A stretch of 34,937 bases of DNA from CAZOSF01 sp964582415. Its GTDB lineage: Bacteria; Bacteroidota; Bacteroidia; Flavobacteriales; Flavobacteriaceae. The stretch covers positions 1 through 34,937 of the forward strand of contig CAZOSF010000018.1 in assembly GCA_964582415.1 (NCBI GenBank), given 5' to 3'. Numbering within the stretch: position 1 is the stretch's first letter; the number at the start of each line of letters is the position of its first letter. The notes under the pieces were generated by a model. It saw only the letters and a list, made by a program, of their open reading frames with translations. It was not told the origin of the DNA and did no database searches. Both the position numbers and the translations under genes were made by a program. Of the stretch, positions 22,755 through 31,712 are shown piece after piece.

Positions 22755-25700
22755 ATGAAAAAGTTTCTCATTTTATCGACAATTCTGTTTTTTGTGCCAA
22801 TTACTTCACAAGCGCAAAATAATATCTCCCCCTGGAAGAAAATTGATAGTCTGGAAAATGTAGGTCAGATAAAATCGGCCCTAGAAAATGTGCTATTGCT
22901 GCAAAAAGAAGCCAGAACTGAACAAGATTGGAACCAAATTGCCAAGACATATTTCTATCGTTGGAAATTTCAAGAACTCATAACGGAAGAATCCAAACTG
23001 GGCGATTTAGCACATTTAGATTCTTTAAAAAAAGTTGCACCAAAGAGCTATAAAGGTATTTTCTCATTTGTAAAGGCCCGGATGATCAAGAGCTTTTATG
23101 ATCAAAATCGTTATAACATTCGAAGGTCTCATTTAGTAAAAGATACCATTAATACCCAAATGGCTACTTGGTCAGAAGACCAATTCTTATTCCATTATCT
23201 TGATGAAATTAGCGAAGTGCAATCGGTTCGAGAGGCATTATTGGAGTTGCCTGCAGAGGCTATCGCTCCTATTCTCCAACCTTCGTTATCGATGCGTCAT
23301 TACCGTCCCACGGTGTATGACATCCTGTTAGGCGAGTTCATTTCGGATCTACAAGGCTGGATGTATTTTGATTTTCAAGAGGAAACTTCTTGGAATCTAC
23401 CAGAATCCGTTCAATTTGATGTAGATGGAGAATTCCCTGTCTATGAATTCCCTGCGGAAGTCCATGGGAAAGGTCGCTTAAAAACCGAATACATAAAACT
23501 TCTGCAAGAAATCGAGTCGGCTCATTCTAGAGATAGCTTGCCGGATGCCTTGGTCTTTTCTCAGTTAGCAAGACTGGAGTATTTTGTTGGCAATAATTCA
23601 ACCAGAAAGAGAGAATTATATGAAGGTGCGTTGAGACGTCTCATCGAGAAATATCGGTCAGATCGTATTGCATCCCTAGTGAAATTTCAACTAGCCACAC
23701 ATTATAGTGGCTTGGCCCAGTATAATGAAAAGGAATATCCAGACGCCCATAGAAAGGCAGCTGCCCTATGTTTGGATATTGTGTGGAATTATAAGGAAAC
23801 CGAAGCCTTTCAAAGAGCAAAAACCCTTCTAGGAAAAATTCAAAGAGAATCCATTTCTGTTTACAACAAGGAATATGTTCCTGTTGGGAAGCCCAGTCGA
23901 GTGCGATTGGAATATCGAAATTTAGAAGAACTTACCCTACGGATCGTCCGTTTAAATATGCGTGATGAGAAAAAAACCAAGACTTCGTTCCTCAACGATT
24001 CAGTTTCGAATTGGATTAAAAATCTTAAAAACGTAGTACATACTGAAAAGATCAAATTACTGGGAAGAGGCGATGGAAATAGTCATTCGACAGAAATCGT
24101 GGTACCACCACTAGAACCAGGTAATTATTTGTTGTTGTTTACAAACGACACCCTGATTAAAACGAACAGTTTCGGCCATTCCAATCTAAAGGTAACGGAT
24201 ATGGCCTTGCTTCGGAATGACTCGGATACCGAGGAAACATTCAGATTTGTACACCGCTTCACAGGAGAACCGCTTGTCCACTTGGATGTTCGAATCACAA
24301 AATTGAAAACTGGAGAATTTCAGATAATGAAAACCGATGACAAGGGAAAACTCTTGATTCCAAAATACGATCATAACGAGCATGGTAGTATAGAGTTGTT
24401 GGCGGTTCGAAATAAGGACACTTTAGTTTTAGGGGATCATATCGACAGAAAACGGGTAGATTATGATGACGAAGAGGAACAGGAAGGAAAGGTGGTTGTA
24501 TTATTGGACCGTCATATTTACCGGCCGGGACAAACCGTTTATTTCAAAGGCGTTTTTCTGATAAAGAAGGGAAACAAAACCAGAGTGGTCCCACGTCAAA
24601 GGGTATTGGTATATATCGAAGATGCCAACGGGGATGAAGTATTGGAAAAAGAATATAAAACGAACGGTTTCGGTTCTTTCTCAGATTCCTTGGTGCTGCC
24701 CAAAACAGGAGGACTGGGTGAATACACCATTTCCGTGGAGGAACCAGATGAGGAAAACCGATTTTGGGAGAAATTCTGGGATACTGGTGATTTGAGTTAT
24801 GATGAATTCACCTTCAGGGTGGAAGAATATAAAAGACCACGATTTGAAATAATACCGGATCCAGTAAAGGATGTTTTCCGATTGAATGATACGGTAACCT
24901 TGAGCGGAACGGCCAAAAGTTATATGGGAGCTGCCGTGGCCAATGCTGCGGTAAACTATACGATTCGGCGAACCGAAATAGGCTCTTTTCGATATTATTA
25001 TAATGAAGGGGATTTTGTCAAGGAAGATAAGGTACAAACGGATCACAATGGACAATTTGTGATTCGCTTTTATGATTCCATTTCTTCACAACAGGCTAGT
25101 CATCGGCCTATTTATAAATACAACATTCACTTAACGGTAACGGATATTGGCGGTGAAACAAGAGAAAGTGATGCCTTTTTATTTGTTTCCGATAGGAGTT
25201 TCAAATCAAATATAGAATTAGCCGATAAGTTGTTTTTAGGTGATTCTTTGAATCTCCGAATAAGTACTCAAAACCTTTCCGAACAACTTGTTACATCCCA
25301 AGGAAAGCTTTCGATTTACACAAAGAATCAAGACGCCATATACAAAGTGCCCAGGCTTTGGAACCGACCCGAATTTGAATCTATTTCCAAGGAAGATTTT
25401 GAAGTACTTTTTCCTTATGAAAAATATAGCGAGGTAGCTGTGGAACGAGGGGATCGGGTTTTTTCTTTGGAGTACGAGAGCGATGGTATTTTTGAAAAGG
25501 CCCTTCCCTTAGCGTTGAATGAAGGCGATTATGAATTGGAATTGATTGTTACAGGGGAAAGAGGTGAGAAAGACACCTTGAAAAAAAGTTTTCAGGTTCT
25601 CAATCCCCAAATTAAAAAGCTAACCAATGGGAAGCGGTTTGAATTTATCTATCAAGAGGCAGCTTCTGACGGAAAATATGCTAGGTATTCTTTGAATACC

Positions 25701-28700
25701 TCCTTGGACAGTCTGTACGTTTTTGTGGACGCTCGAGTTGGGGGAGATTCGGTGTATGAAGAGATGATTCTGTTGGAAGGAAGAAAAGACATCGAGATTC
25801 CTATTTCCAGTGCAAAAGGTAAACGGCTTTCGGTAGAATTCTATCAAGTAATCTATAACGAACTTGAATCTGAAGTTCATAATGTGGATTTGACAGAGGC
25901 TCCTATTCAACTTTGTATTGAATCTCAAACTTTTCGTAGCAAATTATATCCTAATCAACAGGAAGAATGGCGATTTGTTATCAAAAATGAAGGGGGTATT
26001 CATACCAACTCCGAGGTGCTGGCAACCATGTATGATGCTTCGCTTGATCAGTTTGTTAAGGACGATTGGCCAGAGTTTGGATTTCGTAACTATTGGTGGG
26101 GCGGGTATGCCCGAATGCATGGGGAAAGTATGTTCCAGAGTACCTCAGGGCGGTTTTTCAATCGAGCGCCTATCTATTATTTTACGGTGCCACCCTTGGA
26201 GCGGATCAACTTCTTTGGTTTGGACAAGGTAAGCTCGAAATATGCCTATGAAAGTTATGTAAAATCTATAGCGGCTCAAGCCGCTATTAACCCGGCGTCT
26301 GGAAATACCCGTGGCGTAGTGTTAGATGATTCTGGAGTACCCCTTCCTGGAGTTAATGTAATCGTGAAAGGGACCGATCGAGGGACTCAAACTAATTTTG
26401 ATGGCGAGTTTGCTATTGATGCCAGCCCGGAAGATATTTTGGTTTTTTCCTATGTAGGCTTTAACTCCACAGAATTGGTCGCGTCCAGCACTCCCGTTTA
26501 TGTGAATATGGAAGCAGGGGCCCAACTGAATGAAGTGGTTGTTTCAGGATATGCTGTTAAAAGGGAGAAAGTCATGTTGGCGTCATCGGTGTCCTATGTA
26601 ACAGTCTCAGTGGGAGACCAAGTTTCCAATAAATTTCCTTCCAGTGATTTGGAATCATTGCTCTCGGGACATGCGGCAGGCGTTCAGATCACCCAATCAG
26701 CAGGTAGGCCAGGAGCCATTTCTCAAATAGTTATACGCGGGGTGTCTTCTGTCGATTCTATAAACAGAGCCTTAGTGATTATAGATGGGGTGCCCATGGA
26801 TTTTTCCAATCCGCAAAATTTGACAACGTTGTCGGCCGATGATATTTCCAATGTAGTTTTATTGAAAGGTGAACAGGCCACCAGTCTCTACGGATCAAGA
26901 GGACAAAATGGGGTGTTGGTAATTACCACGAAGAAAACCATGGAGGCTTTACAAGAGGTTGAGGTTCGGAAAAATCTTAAGGAAACTGCCTTCTTTTACC
27001 CCCATTTAAGGACCAATCAAAAAGGTGAAATAGCCTTCAGCTTTATCACTCCGGAGGTTTTGACGAAGTGGAAATTGCGTATGCAGGCACATTCAAAAAA
27101 GGGAGCGCATGGAAGGGCGCTTTTGGAGGCAGTAACCACAAAGGATTTTTCGATTCTTCCAAATCTTCCTCGTTTCATCCGAGAAGGTGATTCCATAACC
27201 CTGAAGGCAACCGTCAATAATTTATCTTCCGACTTGTTAAGGGGTACTGCCTTAATCGAATTTTTCGATGTTCATACCAATCAGTCCATCGAGGGACCTT
27301 TTCTAGCGTCAGGGAAATTTCAATCGTTCGAATTATCACCGGGAATCAACCAGGTAGTACAGTGGGCAATCGCTATGCCTAAAGGAATGGAGTTAGTAGG
27401 TATTCGTGTAAAGGCCGTGGCTGGTAAATTCAGTGATGGGGAAGAACATGTGCTTCCCATATTGCCCAATAGGATGCTGGTTACGGAATCCTCGCCTTTT
27501 TTGGTGCGTGCCAACAAGGAAGCTACCGTTTCCCTGAAAGGGATCGTGGAAAGCACACCAACTAAAACAGCGCATAAGGTAATCTTGGAGGTCAATGAAA
27601 ATCCAATCTGGGACGTTTTAAAATCGATGCCCTATCTTTTGGAATTTCCTTATGAGTGTGCCGAGCAGACTTTTTCGCGATTCTATGCAAACAAAATGAC
27701 GGAAGCCTTATTGAAAAACCATCCGGAGATAAGAAAAACCCTGAATGAATGGCAAGGTACGGAGGCTATGGAGAATCCATTGGAGCGAAATGAGGATCTT
27801 AAATCAATTGTTGTTGAGGAGACTCCTTGGTTGCGAGATTCAAAGAACGAAAACGCAAACCGGCAACGATTGGCAGCTGTATTGGAAACGAATGCTTTGA
27901 TGACCTTGGGGACAGAAACCTTAGTAAAGATGGACGCATTACAAAATGCAGATGGGGGCTTTCCGTGGTTTTCTGGTGGTAAATCCAACCGCTATATTTC
28001 CAGCTATATTCTGGCCGGTTTCGGAAGAATGCACTCTTTGGGAATTCAATGGGAAGGGGGTCCTGATATACAACAGTTGATTAACTACTTGGATCGCGAA
28101 ATACTAAAAGCTTATAATGATTACAGGAAACGACACAAAGATGCGCATAGTTATTTCAAATCCTCACAGTTCCTATTTTACCTCTATGCCCGAAGTCTCT
28201 ATATGGAGCTGTATCCCGAGTGTGTTGTTTTGGAGGCACATCGGTCAGTTATCTATGAAACGTATGAGGACTCGTGGTTAAGCCTCAGTCTTTTTCAGAA
28301 AGCTAACCTTATCAATAGTTCTCAGAGATTGGGATGGACCGATTTGGCCGAGTCCATTTTGAACGCTCTACAGGAGTCGGTAGTAGAATCGAAAATAAAC
28401 GGAGCTTATTGGAAATCGAATGTTTCTGGTCTTCATTGGGATGAAGCCAAAGTGGAAGCCCATGCATTGATGATTGAGGCGTTTTATAATTGGGGTAAAA
28501 ACCCTGATTTGTTGAAAGAATTGAAACTTTGGTTGTTGCAGCAAAAGCGTACACATTCTTGGAATTCTACCAAGGCAACCACAGAGGCAACCTACGCACT
28601 GCTTTTAGGTCGTGACTCCATAGATACTTCTCCTCATAAGGTAACCTATCTAACCGGTGATAATAAAACGGATGCGAAAATCAGTGAGGCGCAAACGAGT

Positions 28701-29273
28701 CCTACAAGAAAAACCAATCTTAGGGTTACTTGGGAGCGCGATGAAATTTCTAAGTCCTTGGGAATACTGGAAATTAATAACCAGGGGGAAGATCCCATTT
28801 ATGGGGGATTTTATTATCAATACTTTGAAGATCTTGATAAGATTACCACAGACACCAATGAACAAATACAAGTAGAGCGCTCCTACTATATCAAAGAAAA
28901 TCAGGAATGGTTGCCGTTGGATAAAGGAACAGCCCTCACTATTGGAGATAAGGTGTTAGTGCGTTTAATTCTAACGGCAGCAACCGACCTTGAGTTCATT
29001 CATATCAAAGACCAAAGGGCTTCTGGCTTAGAACCCTTGGAGACCTTATCGGGATATCAATCCTCTTCAGGATTATATTATTACAGAACCAATAGAGATA
29101 CCGCTAGTCATTTCTTTGTAGACGAGATGGATAGAGGTACTTATGTTTTGGAATATGAATTAGTGGCCAATAATGCAGGAAGCTTTAGTGCTGGGGTGAG
29201 TACAATTGAATGTATGTATGCCCCAGAATATTCCAGTCATTCTAAAGGGGTGAAAATAAAGATAGTGGATTAG
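22755..29273 (+). CDS. alpha-2-macroglobulin family protein with embedded CarboxypepD-reg and TonB-receptor plug domains
   Basis: A 2172-residue exported protein with a Sec signal peptide (1-20) and no lipobox. Residues about 25-570 are a helical then beta region of unknown type. An MG2 domain starts near 578 (VVVLLDRHIYRPGQTVYFKG), followed by further macroglobulin-like beta domains to about 1170. At 1186-1260 lies a CarboxypepD-reg module (RGVVLDDSGVPLPGVNVIVK) and at about 1285-1394 a SusC-like plug (SDLESLLSGHAAGVQI, ATSLYGSRGQNGVLVITT). The A2M domain resumes at 1403 (VRKNLKETAFFYPHLRT). The thioester motif is Cys1635-Ala-Glu-Gln1638 in YECAEQTFSRFY, then the alpha/alpha toroid (NADGGFPWFSGG). 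Bacterial macroglobulins trap attacking proteases in the periplasm. The plug replaces the expected bait region; no TonB-receptor barrel is present. Confidence 0.9.
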   Translation: MKKFLILSTILFFVPITSQAQNNISPWKKIDSLENVGQIKSALENVLLLQKEARTEQDWNQIAKTYFYRWKFQELITEESKLGDLAHLDSLKKVAPKSYKGIFSFVKARMIKSFYDQNRYNIRRSHLVKDTINTQMATWSEDQFLFHYLDEISEVQSVREALLELPAEAIAPILQPSLSMRHYRPTVYDILLGEFISDLQGWMYFDFQEETSWNLPESVQFDVDGEFPVYEFPAEVHGKGRLKTEYIKLLQEIESAHSRDSLPDALVFSQLARLEYFVGNNSTRKRELYEGALRRLIEKYRSDRIASLVKFQLATHYSGLAQYNEKEYPDAHRKAAALCLDIVWNYKETEAFQRAKTLLGKIQRESISVYNKEYVPVGKPSRVRLEYRNLEELTLRIVRLNMRDEKKTKTSFLNDSVSNWIKNLKNVVHTEKIKLLGRGDGNSHSTEIVVPPLEPGNYLLLFTNDTLIKTNSFGHSNLKVTDMALLRNDSDTEETFRFVHRFTGEPLVHLDVRITKLKTGEFQIMKTDDKGKLLIPKYDHNEHGSIELLAVRNKDTLVLGDHIDRKRVDYDDEEEQEGKVVVLLDRHIYRPGQTVYFKGVFLIKKGNKTRVVPRQRVLVYIEDANGDEVLEKEYKTNGFGSFSDSLVLPKTGGLGEYTISVEEPDEENRFWEKFWDTGDLSYDEFTFRVEEYKRPRFEIIPDPVKDVFRLNDTVTLSGTAKSYMGAAVANAAVNYTIRRTEIGSFRYYYNEGDFVKEDKVQTDHNGQFVIRFYDSISSQQASHRPIYKYNIHLTVTDIGGETRESDAFLFVSDRSFKSNIELADKLFLGDSLNLRISTQNLSEQLVTSQGKLSIYTKNQDAIYKVPRLWNRPEFESISKEDFEVLFPYEKYSEVAVERGDRVFSLEYESDGIFEKALPLALNEGDYELELIVTGERGEKDTLKKSFQVLNPQIKKLTNGKRFEFIYQEAASDGKYARYSLNTSLDSLYVFVDARVGGDSVYEEMILLEGRKDIEIPISSAKGKRLSVEFYQVIYNELESEVHNVDLTEAPIQLCIESQTFRSKLYPNQQEEWRFVIKNEGGIHTNSEVLATMYDASLDQFVKDDWPEFGFRNYWWGGYARMHGESMFQSTSGRFFNRAPIYYFTVPPLERINFFGLDKVSSKYAYESYVKSIAAQAAINPASGNTRGVVLDDSGVPLPGVNVIVKGTDRGTQTNFDGEFAIDASPEDILVFSYVGFNSTELVASSTPVYVNMEAGAQLNEVVVSGYAVKREKVMLASSVSYVTVSVGDQVSNKFPSSDLESLLSGHAAGVQITQSAGRPGAISQIVIRGVSSVDSINRALVIIDGVPMDFSNPQNLTTLSADDISNVVLLKGEQATSLYGSRGQNGVLVITTKKTMEALQEVEVRKNLKETAFFYPHLRTNQKGEIAFSFITPEVLTKWKLRMQAHSKKGAHGRALLEAVTTKDFSILPNLPRFIREGDSITLKATVNNLSSDLLRGTALIEFFDVHTNQSIEGPFLASGKFQSFELSPGINQVVQWAIAMPKGMELVGIRVKAVAGKFSDGEEHVLPILPNRMLVTESSPFLVRANKEATVSLKGIVESTPTKTAHKVILEVNENPIWDVLKSMPYLLEFPYECAEQTFSRFYANKMTEALLKNHPEIRKTLNEWQGTEAMENPLERNEDLKSIVVEETPWLRDSKNENANRQRLAAVLETNALMTLGTETLVKMDALQNADGGFPWFSGGKSNRYISSYILAGFGRMHSLGIQWEGGPDIQQLINYLDREILKAYNDYRKRHKDAHSYFKSSQFLFYLYARSLYMELYPECVVLEAHRSVIYETYEDSWLSLSLFQKANLINSSQRLGWTDLAESILNALQESVVESKINGAYWKSNVSGLHWDEAKVEAHALMIEAFYNWGKNPDLLKELKLWLLQQKRTHSWNSTKATTEATYALLLGRDSIDTSPHKVTYLTGDNKTDAKISEAQTSPTRKTNLRVTWERDEISKSLGILEINNQGEDPIYGGFYYQYFEDLDKITTDTNEQIQVERSYYIKENQEWLPLDKGTALTIGDKVLVRLILTAATDLEFIHIKDQRASGLEPLETLSGYQSSSGLYYYRTNRDTASHFFVDEMDRGTYVLEYELVANNAGSFSAGVSTIECMYAPEYSSHSKGVKIKIVD

Positions 29274-29353
29274 CTATTTGACATTTGGGTTTTTTGATCT
29301 GTGCTAGGGAAAGATTGTATGGTGAACAGGAAGAATAGTCGTGGAAGACTTAT

Positions 29354-29361
29354 TACTTTTG
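29354..29361 (+). promoter_or_regulatory. hutG promoter -7 element (TACTTTTG)
   Basis: Exact TAnnTTTG. Transcription would begin near 29366, which leaves about 9 bases before the ATG at 29375 or 18 before the ATG at 29384. No clear -33 box is seen. Confidence 0.5.
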
Positions 29362-29374
29362 TAAGGCAGTTGCA

Positions 29375-30175
29375 ATGTATTCCATGGAAGTATATAAGAT
29401 TCGAAAGCCGGAAAACAAAAAAGTCCCCATTCTCATCAGCTCGCCCCACTCGGGAACGTTTTTCCCAGAGGAAGTGGCTAGACAGTTGAAGCCAGAACGT
29501 GTGGCAAATCCGGATGATACGGATTGGTTTATCGATGGCCTGTATGACTTTGCGCCCGAGATGGGAATTACCATGATCGCTGCTAATTACAGTAGGTGGG
29601 TCGTCGACTTAAATCGGGATCCAAATAGCAAACCCTTGTACAGCGATGGGCGGGTAATCACAGGATTAGTGCCCACAACCAACTTCAACGGAGAGGGGTT
29701 GTATCTTGATAAGGAACCTGATCAAGCGGAAGTCCAACGTCGCTTGGAACGCTATTATCTTCCCTATCATCAAAAAATTGGGGTTTTGCTCCAAGAATTA
29801 AAGGAAGAATTTGGTAAGGTAGTGTTGTTCGATGCACATTCGATTCGAAAATTTGTACCTGGGATTCGTCCCGAACCCTTCCCTGATTTGATTCTGGGGG
29901 ATAACGATGAAACCTCCGCTTCTAAAGAGATTATTTCTACGGCCATACATACATTGCAAGAAGGAACCTATGATGTGCAGCACAACCATCCCTTCAAGGG
30001 AGGGTATATTACACGATCCTTTGGGAAGCCTTCTGAGAATGTTCATGCGTTGCAATTGGAAATGGCGAAGACAAACTATATGGACGATTCCGAAGTAAAA
30101 TATGATACGGAACGAGCAGAAAAAATCAGGACCTTGCTGAAAAACGTTTTTCAAAATCTTATAGCTACTCTCTAA
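29375..30175 (+). CDS. hutG: N-formylglutamate amidohydrolase (deformylase)
   Basis: This enzyme splits N-formylglutamate into formate and glutamate, the last step of the five-step histidine route. The 266 residues show the family motifs: ISSPHSGTFFPEEV (21-34), DDTDWFIDGLYDF, ANYSRWVVDLNRDP, LFDAHSIRKFVPG (metal site), and NHPFKGGYITRSFGKP. The ATG at 29375 and that at 29384 (MEVYKIRK) are both possible; the second leaves a more normal leader. Its stop overlaps the start of hutF as TAATG, so the two are translated together and act in sequence (HutF makes the substrate). A generic N-formylglutamate amidohydrolase-family hydrolase is the alternative, but the hutF neighbour argues against it. 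Confidence 0.92.
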   Translation: MYSMEVYKIRKPENKKVPILISSPHSGTFFPEEVARQLKPERVANPDDTDWFIDGLYDFAPEMGITMIAANYSRWVVDLNRDPNSKPLYSDGRVITGLVPTTNFNGEGLYLDKEPDQAEVQRRLERYYLPYHQKIGVLLQELKEEFGKVVLFDAHSIRKFVPGIRPEPFPDLILGDNDETSASKEIISTAIHTLQEGTYDVQHNHPFKGGYITRSFGKPSENVHALQLEMAKTNYMDDSEVKYDTERAEKIRTLLKNVFQNLIATL

Positions 30176-31554
30176 TGGCAAAAGCATATCGATTTAAGGG
30201 ATTACTTACTGAAGATGGTTGGATACACAATGCCGTGGTACAGCTTTCTGAAAACGGGAATATTTTAGAAATTAATTCAGATAAGAATGTATCTACTGAA
30301 GTAGTGGATGGGTTTGCCATCCCCGGATTTCAAAATGCCCACTCCCATGCCTTTCAATATGCCATGGCAGGGTTGGCCGAATTGCACGAAGGCCGGGGAG
30401 TACCCGACGATTTCTGGAGTTGGCGTTCGGCAATGTACGACTTGGCACTCGGCATCGATCCCGATCAGATGGAAGCGATAGCTACTCAGTTGTATTCAGA
30501 GATGGTGCGCCATGGATATACTGCAGTTGCAGAGTTTCATTATGTGCATCACGATAAAGAGGGAAAACCCTATGCCAACAAAGCCGAATTGGGTGAGCGC
30601 TTGGTGCGGGCAGCTGCCAAAGCAGGGATACACATTACGTTGGTGCCCATGTTCTATCAGAAAGGTGGCTTTGGAAAGGAGGCAGAGCCAAAACAGCGTC
30701 GGTTCATTTCCAAAACCCTTGAAGAATACATCGATCTATTTGAAAGTACTAAAAAGATGGTAGGAAGTTATAACCACGCCAGTTTAGGGATGGGAATCCA
30801 TTCCCTGCGTGCTGTGGAGGATTCTGCCATAAAAGGATTGCAAGAATTTTATCGGGGCGATTTGCCCTTTCATATCCATGTTTCTGAACAATTAAAAGAA
30901 ATCGAAGACTGTTTGGCCTTCTACGGCAAGCGTCCAGTGGAATGGTTGCTGGATACTATGGACGTGAACGAAAAGTTTCACTTAGTACATGCGACCCATC
31001 TTAATGATGCCGAAGTAAAGGGCATTGCTCAATCGGGGGCCCATGTGGTGCTTTGTCCCACAACCGAAGGCAATCTAGGGGATGGTCTGTTTCGTTTTCA
31101 CGATTTTAAAAACCTGGGGGGGAAATGGAGCATCGGAACCGATTCCCACGTGAGTTTGAATCCATTAGAGGAATTACGCCTTTTGGATTACGGGCAACGT
31201 CTTATCACCCACAAGCGAACGACCTATTTTGAACCTGGAAAAGGGGATAGCGGATGCAACGCTATCGAAAGGGCCTGGAGATCGGGAAGGGAGGCCATGG
31301 GCCATGCTTCAAAAACGTTCTTTGCGGTAGGGGCTCCTTTCGATGCAGTTGTTTTCGATGCAAGTATCCCATTATTGGCTACTTCAGGTGAAAAAAACCT
31401 CACCAACACCATCGTTTATTCCAGTGATGCTACCCATATCTTAGGAACATTGGTTCACGGTAAATGGCAAGCCAAGGGACAAGCACATTTGAATGCGGAG
31501 GCTATTGCTACCCAATTTAAAGCGGCGATGGAAGCACTCCAATCGAGAGCCTAG
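30175..31554 (+). CDS. hutF: formimidoylglutamate deiminase
   Basis: HutF hydrolyses N-formimidoyl-L-glutamate to N-formyl-L-glutamate and ammonia. It is a 459-residue amidohydrolase-superfamily enzyme with a TIM barrel. The metal ligands are visible: His56 and His58 in FQNAHSHAFQ, a later His in FHIHVSEQ, another in LVHATHLND, and the Asp in IGTDSHVSLNPLEELRLLDYGQR. The segment AGLAELHEGRGVPDDFWSWR is characteristic of the HutF subgroup. It overlaps hutG by one base (TAATG). hutH, hutU and hutI are not in the window, so the upper part of the pathway must lie elsewhere if it exists. Confidence 0.94.
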   Translation: MAKAYRFKGLLTEDGWIHNAVVQLSENGNILEINSDKNVSTEVVDGFAIPGFQNAHSHAFQYAMAGLAELHEGRGVPDDFWSWRSAMYDLALGIDPDQMEAIATQLYSEMVRHGYTAVAEFHYVHHDKEGKPYANKAELGERLVRAAAKAGIHITLVPMFYQKGGFGKEAEPKQRRFISKTLEEYIDLFESTKKMVGSYNHASLGMGIHSLRAVEDSAIKGLQEFYRGDLPFHIHVSEQLKEIEDCLAFYGKRPVEWLLDTMDVNEKFHLVHATHLNDAEVKGIAQSGAHVVLCPTTEGNLGDGLFRFHDFKNLGGKWSIGTDSHVSLNPLEELRLLDYGQRLITHKRTTYFEPGKGDSGCNAIERAWRSGREAMGHASKTFFAVGAPFDAVVFDASIPLLATSGEKNLTNTIVYSSDATHILGTLVHGKWQAKGQAHLNAEAIATQFKAAMEALQSRA

Positions 31555-31664
31555 CTATTTGAAAATTGTATTTTCATGGGAATCTTCCACAGAAACTTGT
31601 CAATTTCATTGATTAAGAGGGAAATTCTTCCAATCGAATAATTCCCTTTCCCAATCTATTTTAC

Positions 31665-31672
31665 TACTTTTG
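31665..31672 (+). promoter_or_regulatory. hppA promoter -7 element (TACTTTTG)
   Basis: Exact TAnnTTTG about 40 bases before the start codon at 31713, within a 158-base spacer after hutF. No clear TTTG -33 box is seen. The sequence TACTTTTG recurs in front of several genes here. Confidence 0.55.
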
Positions 31673-31712
31673 CAACCGCAAAATTTGAAATCGATCACTA
31701 AATAAACAAACT

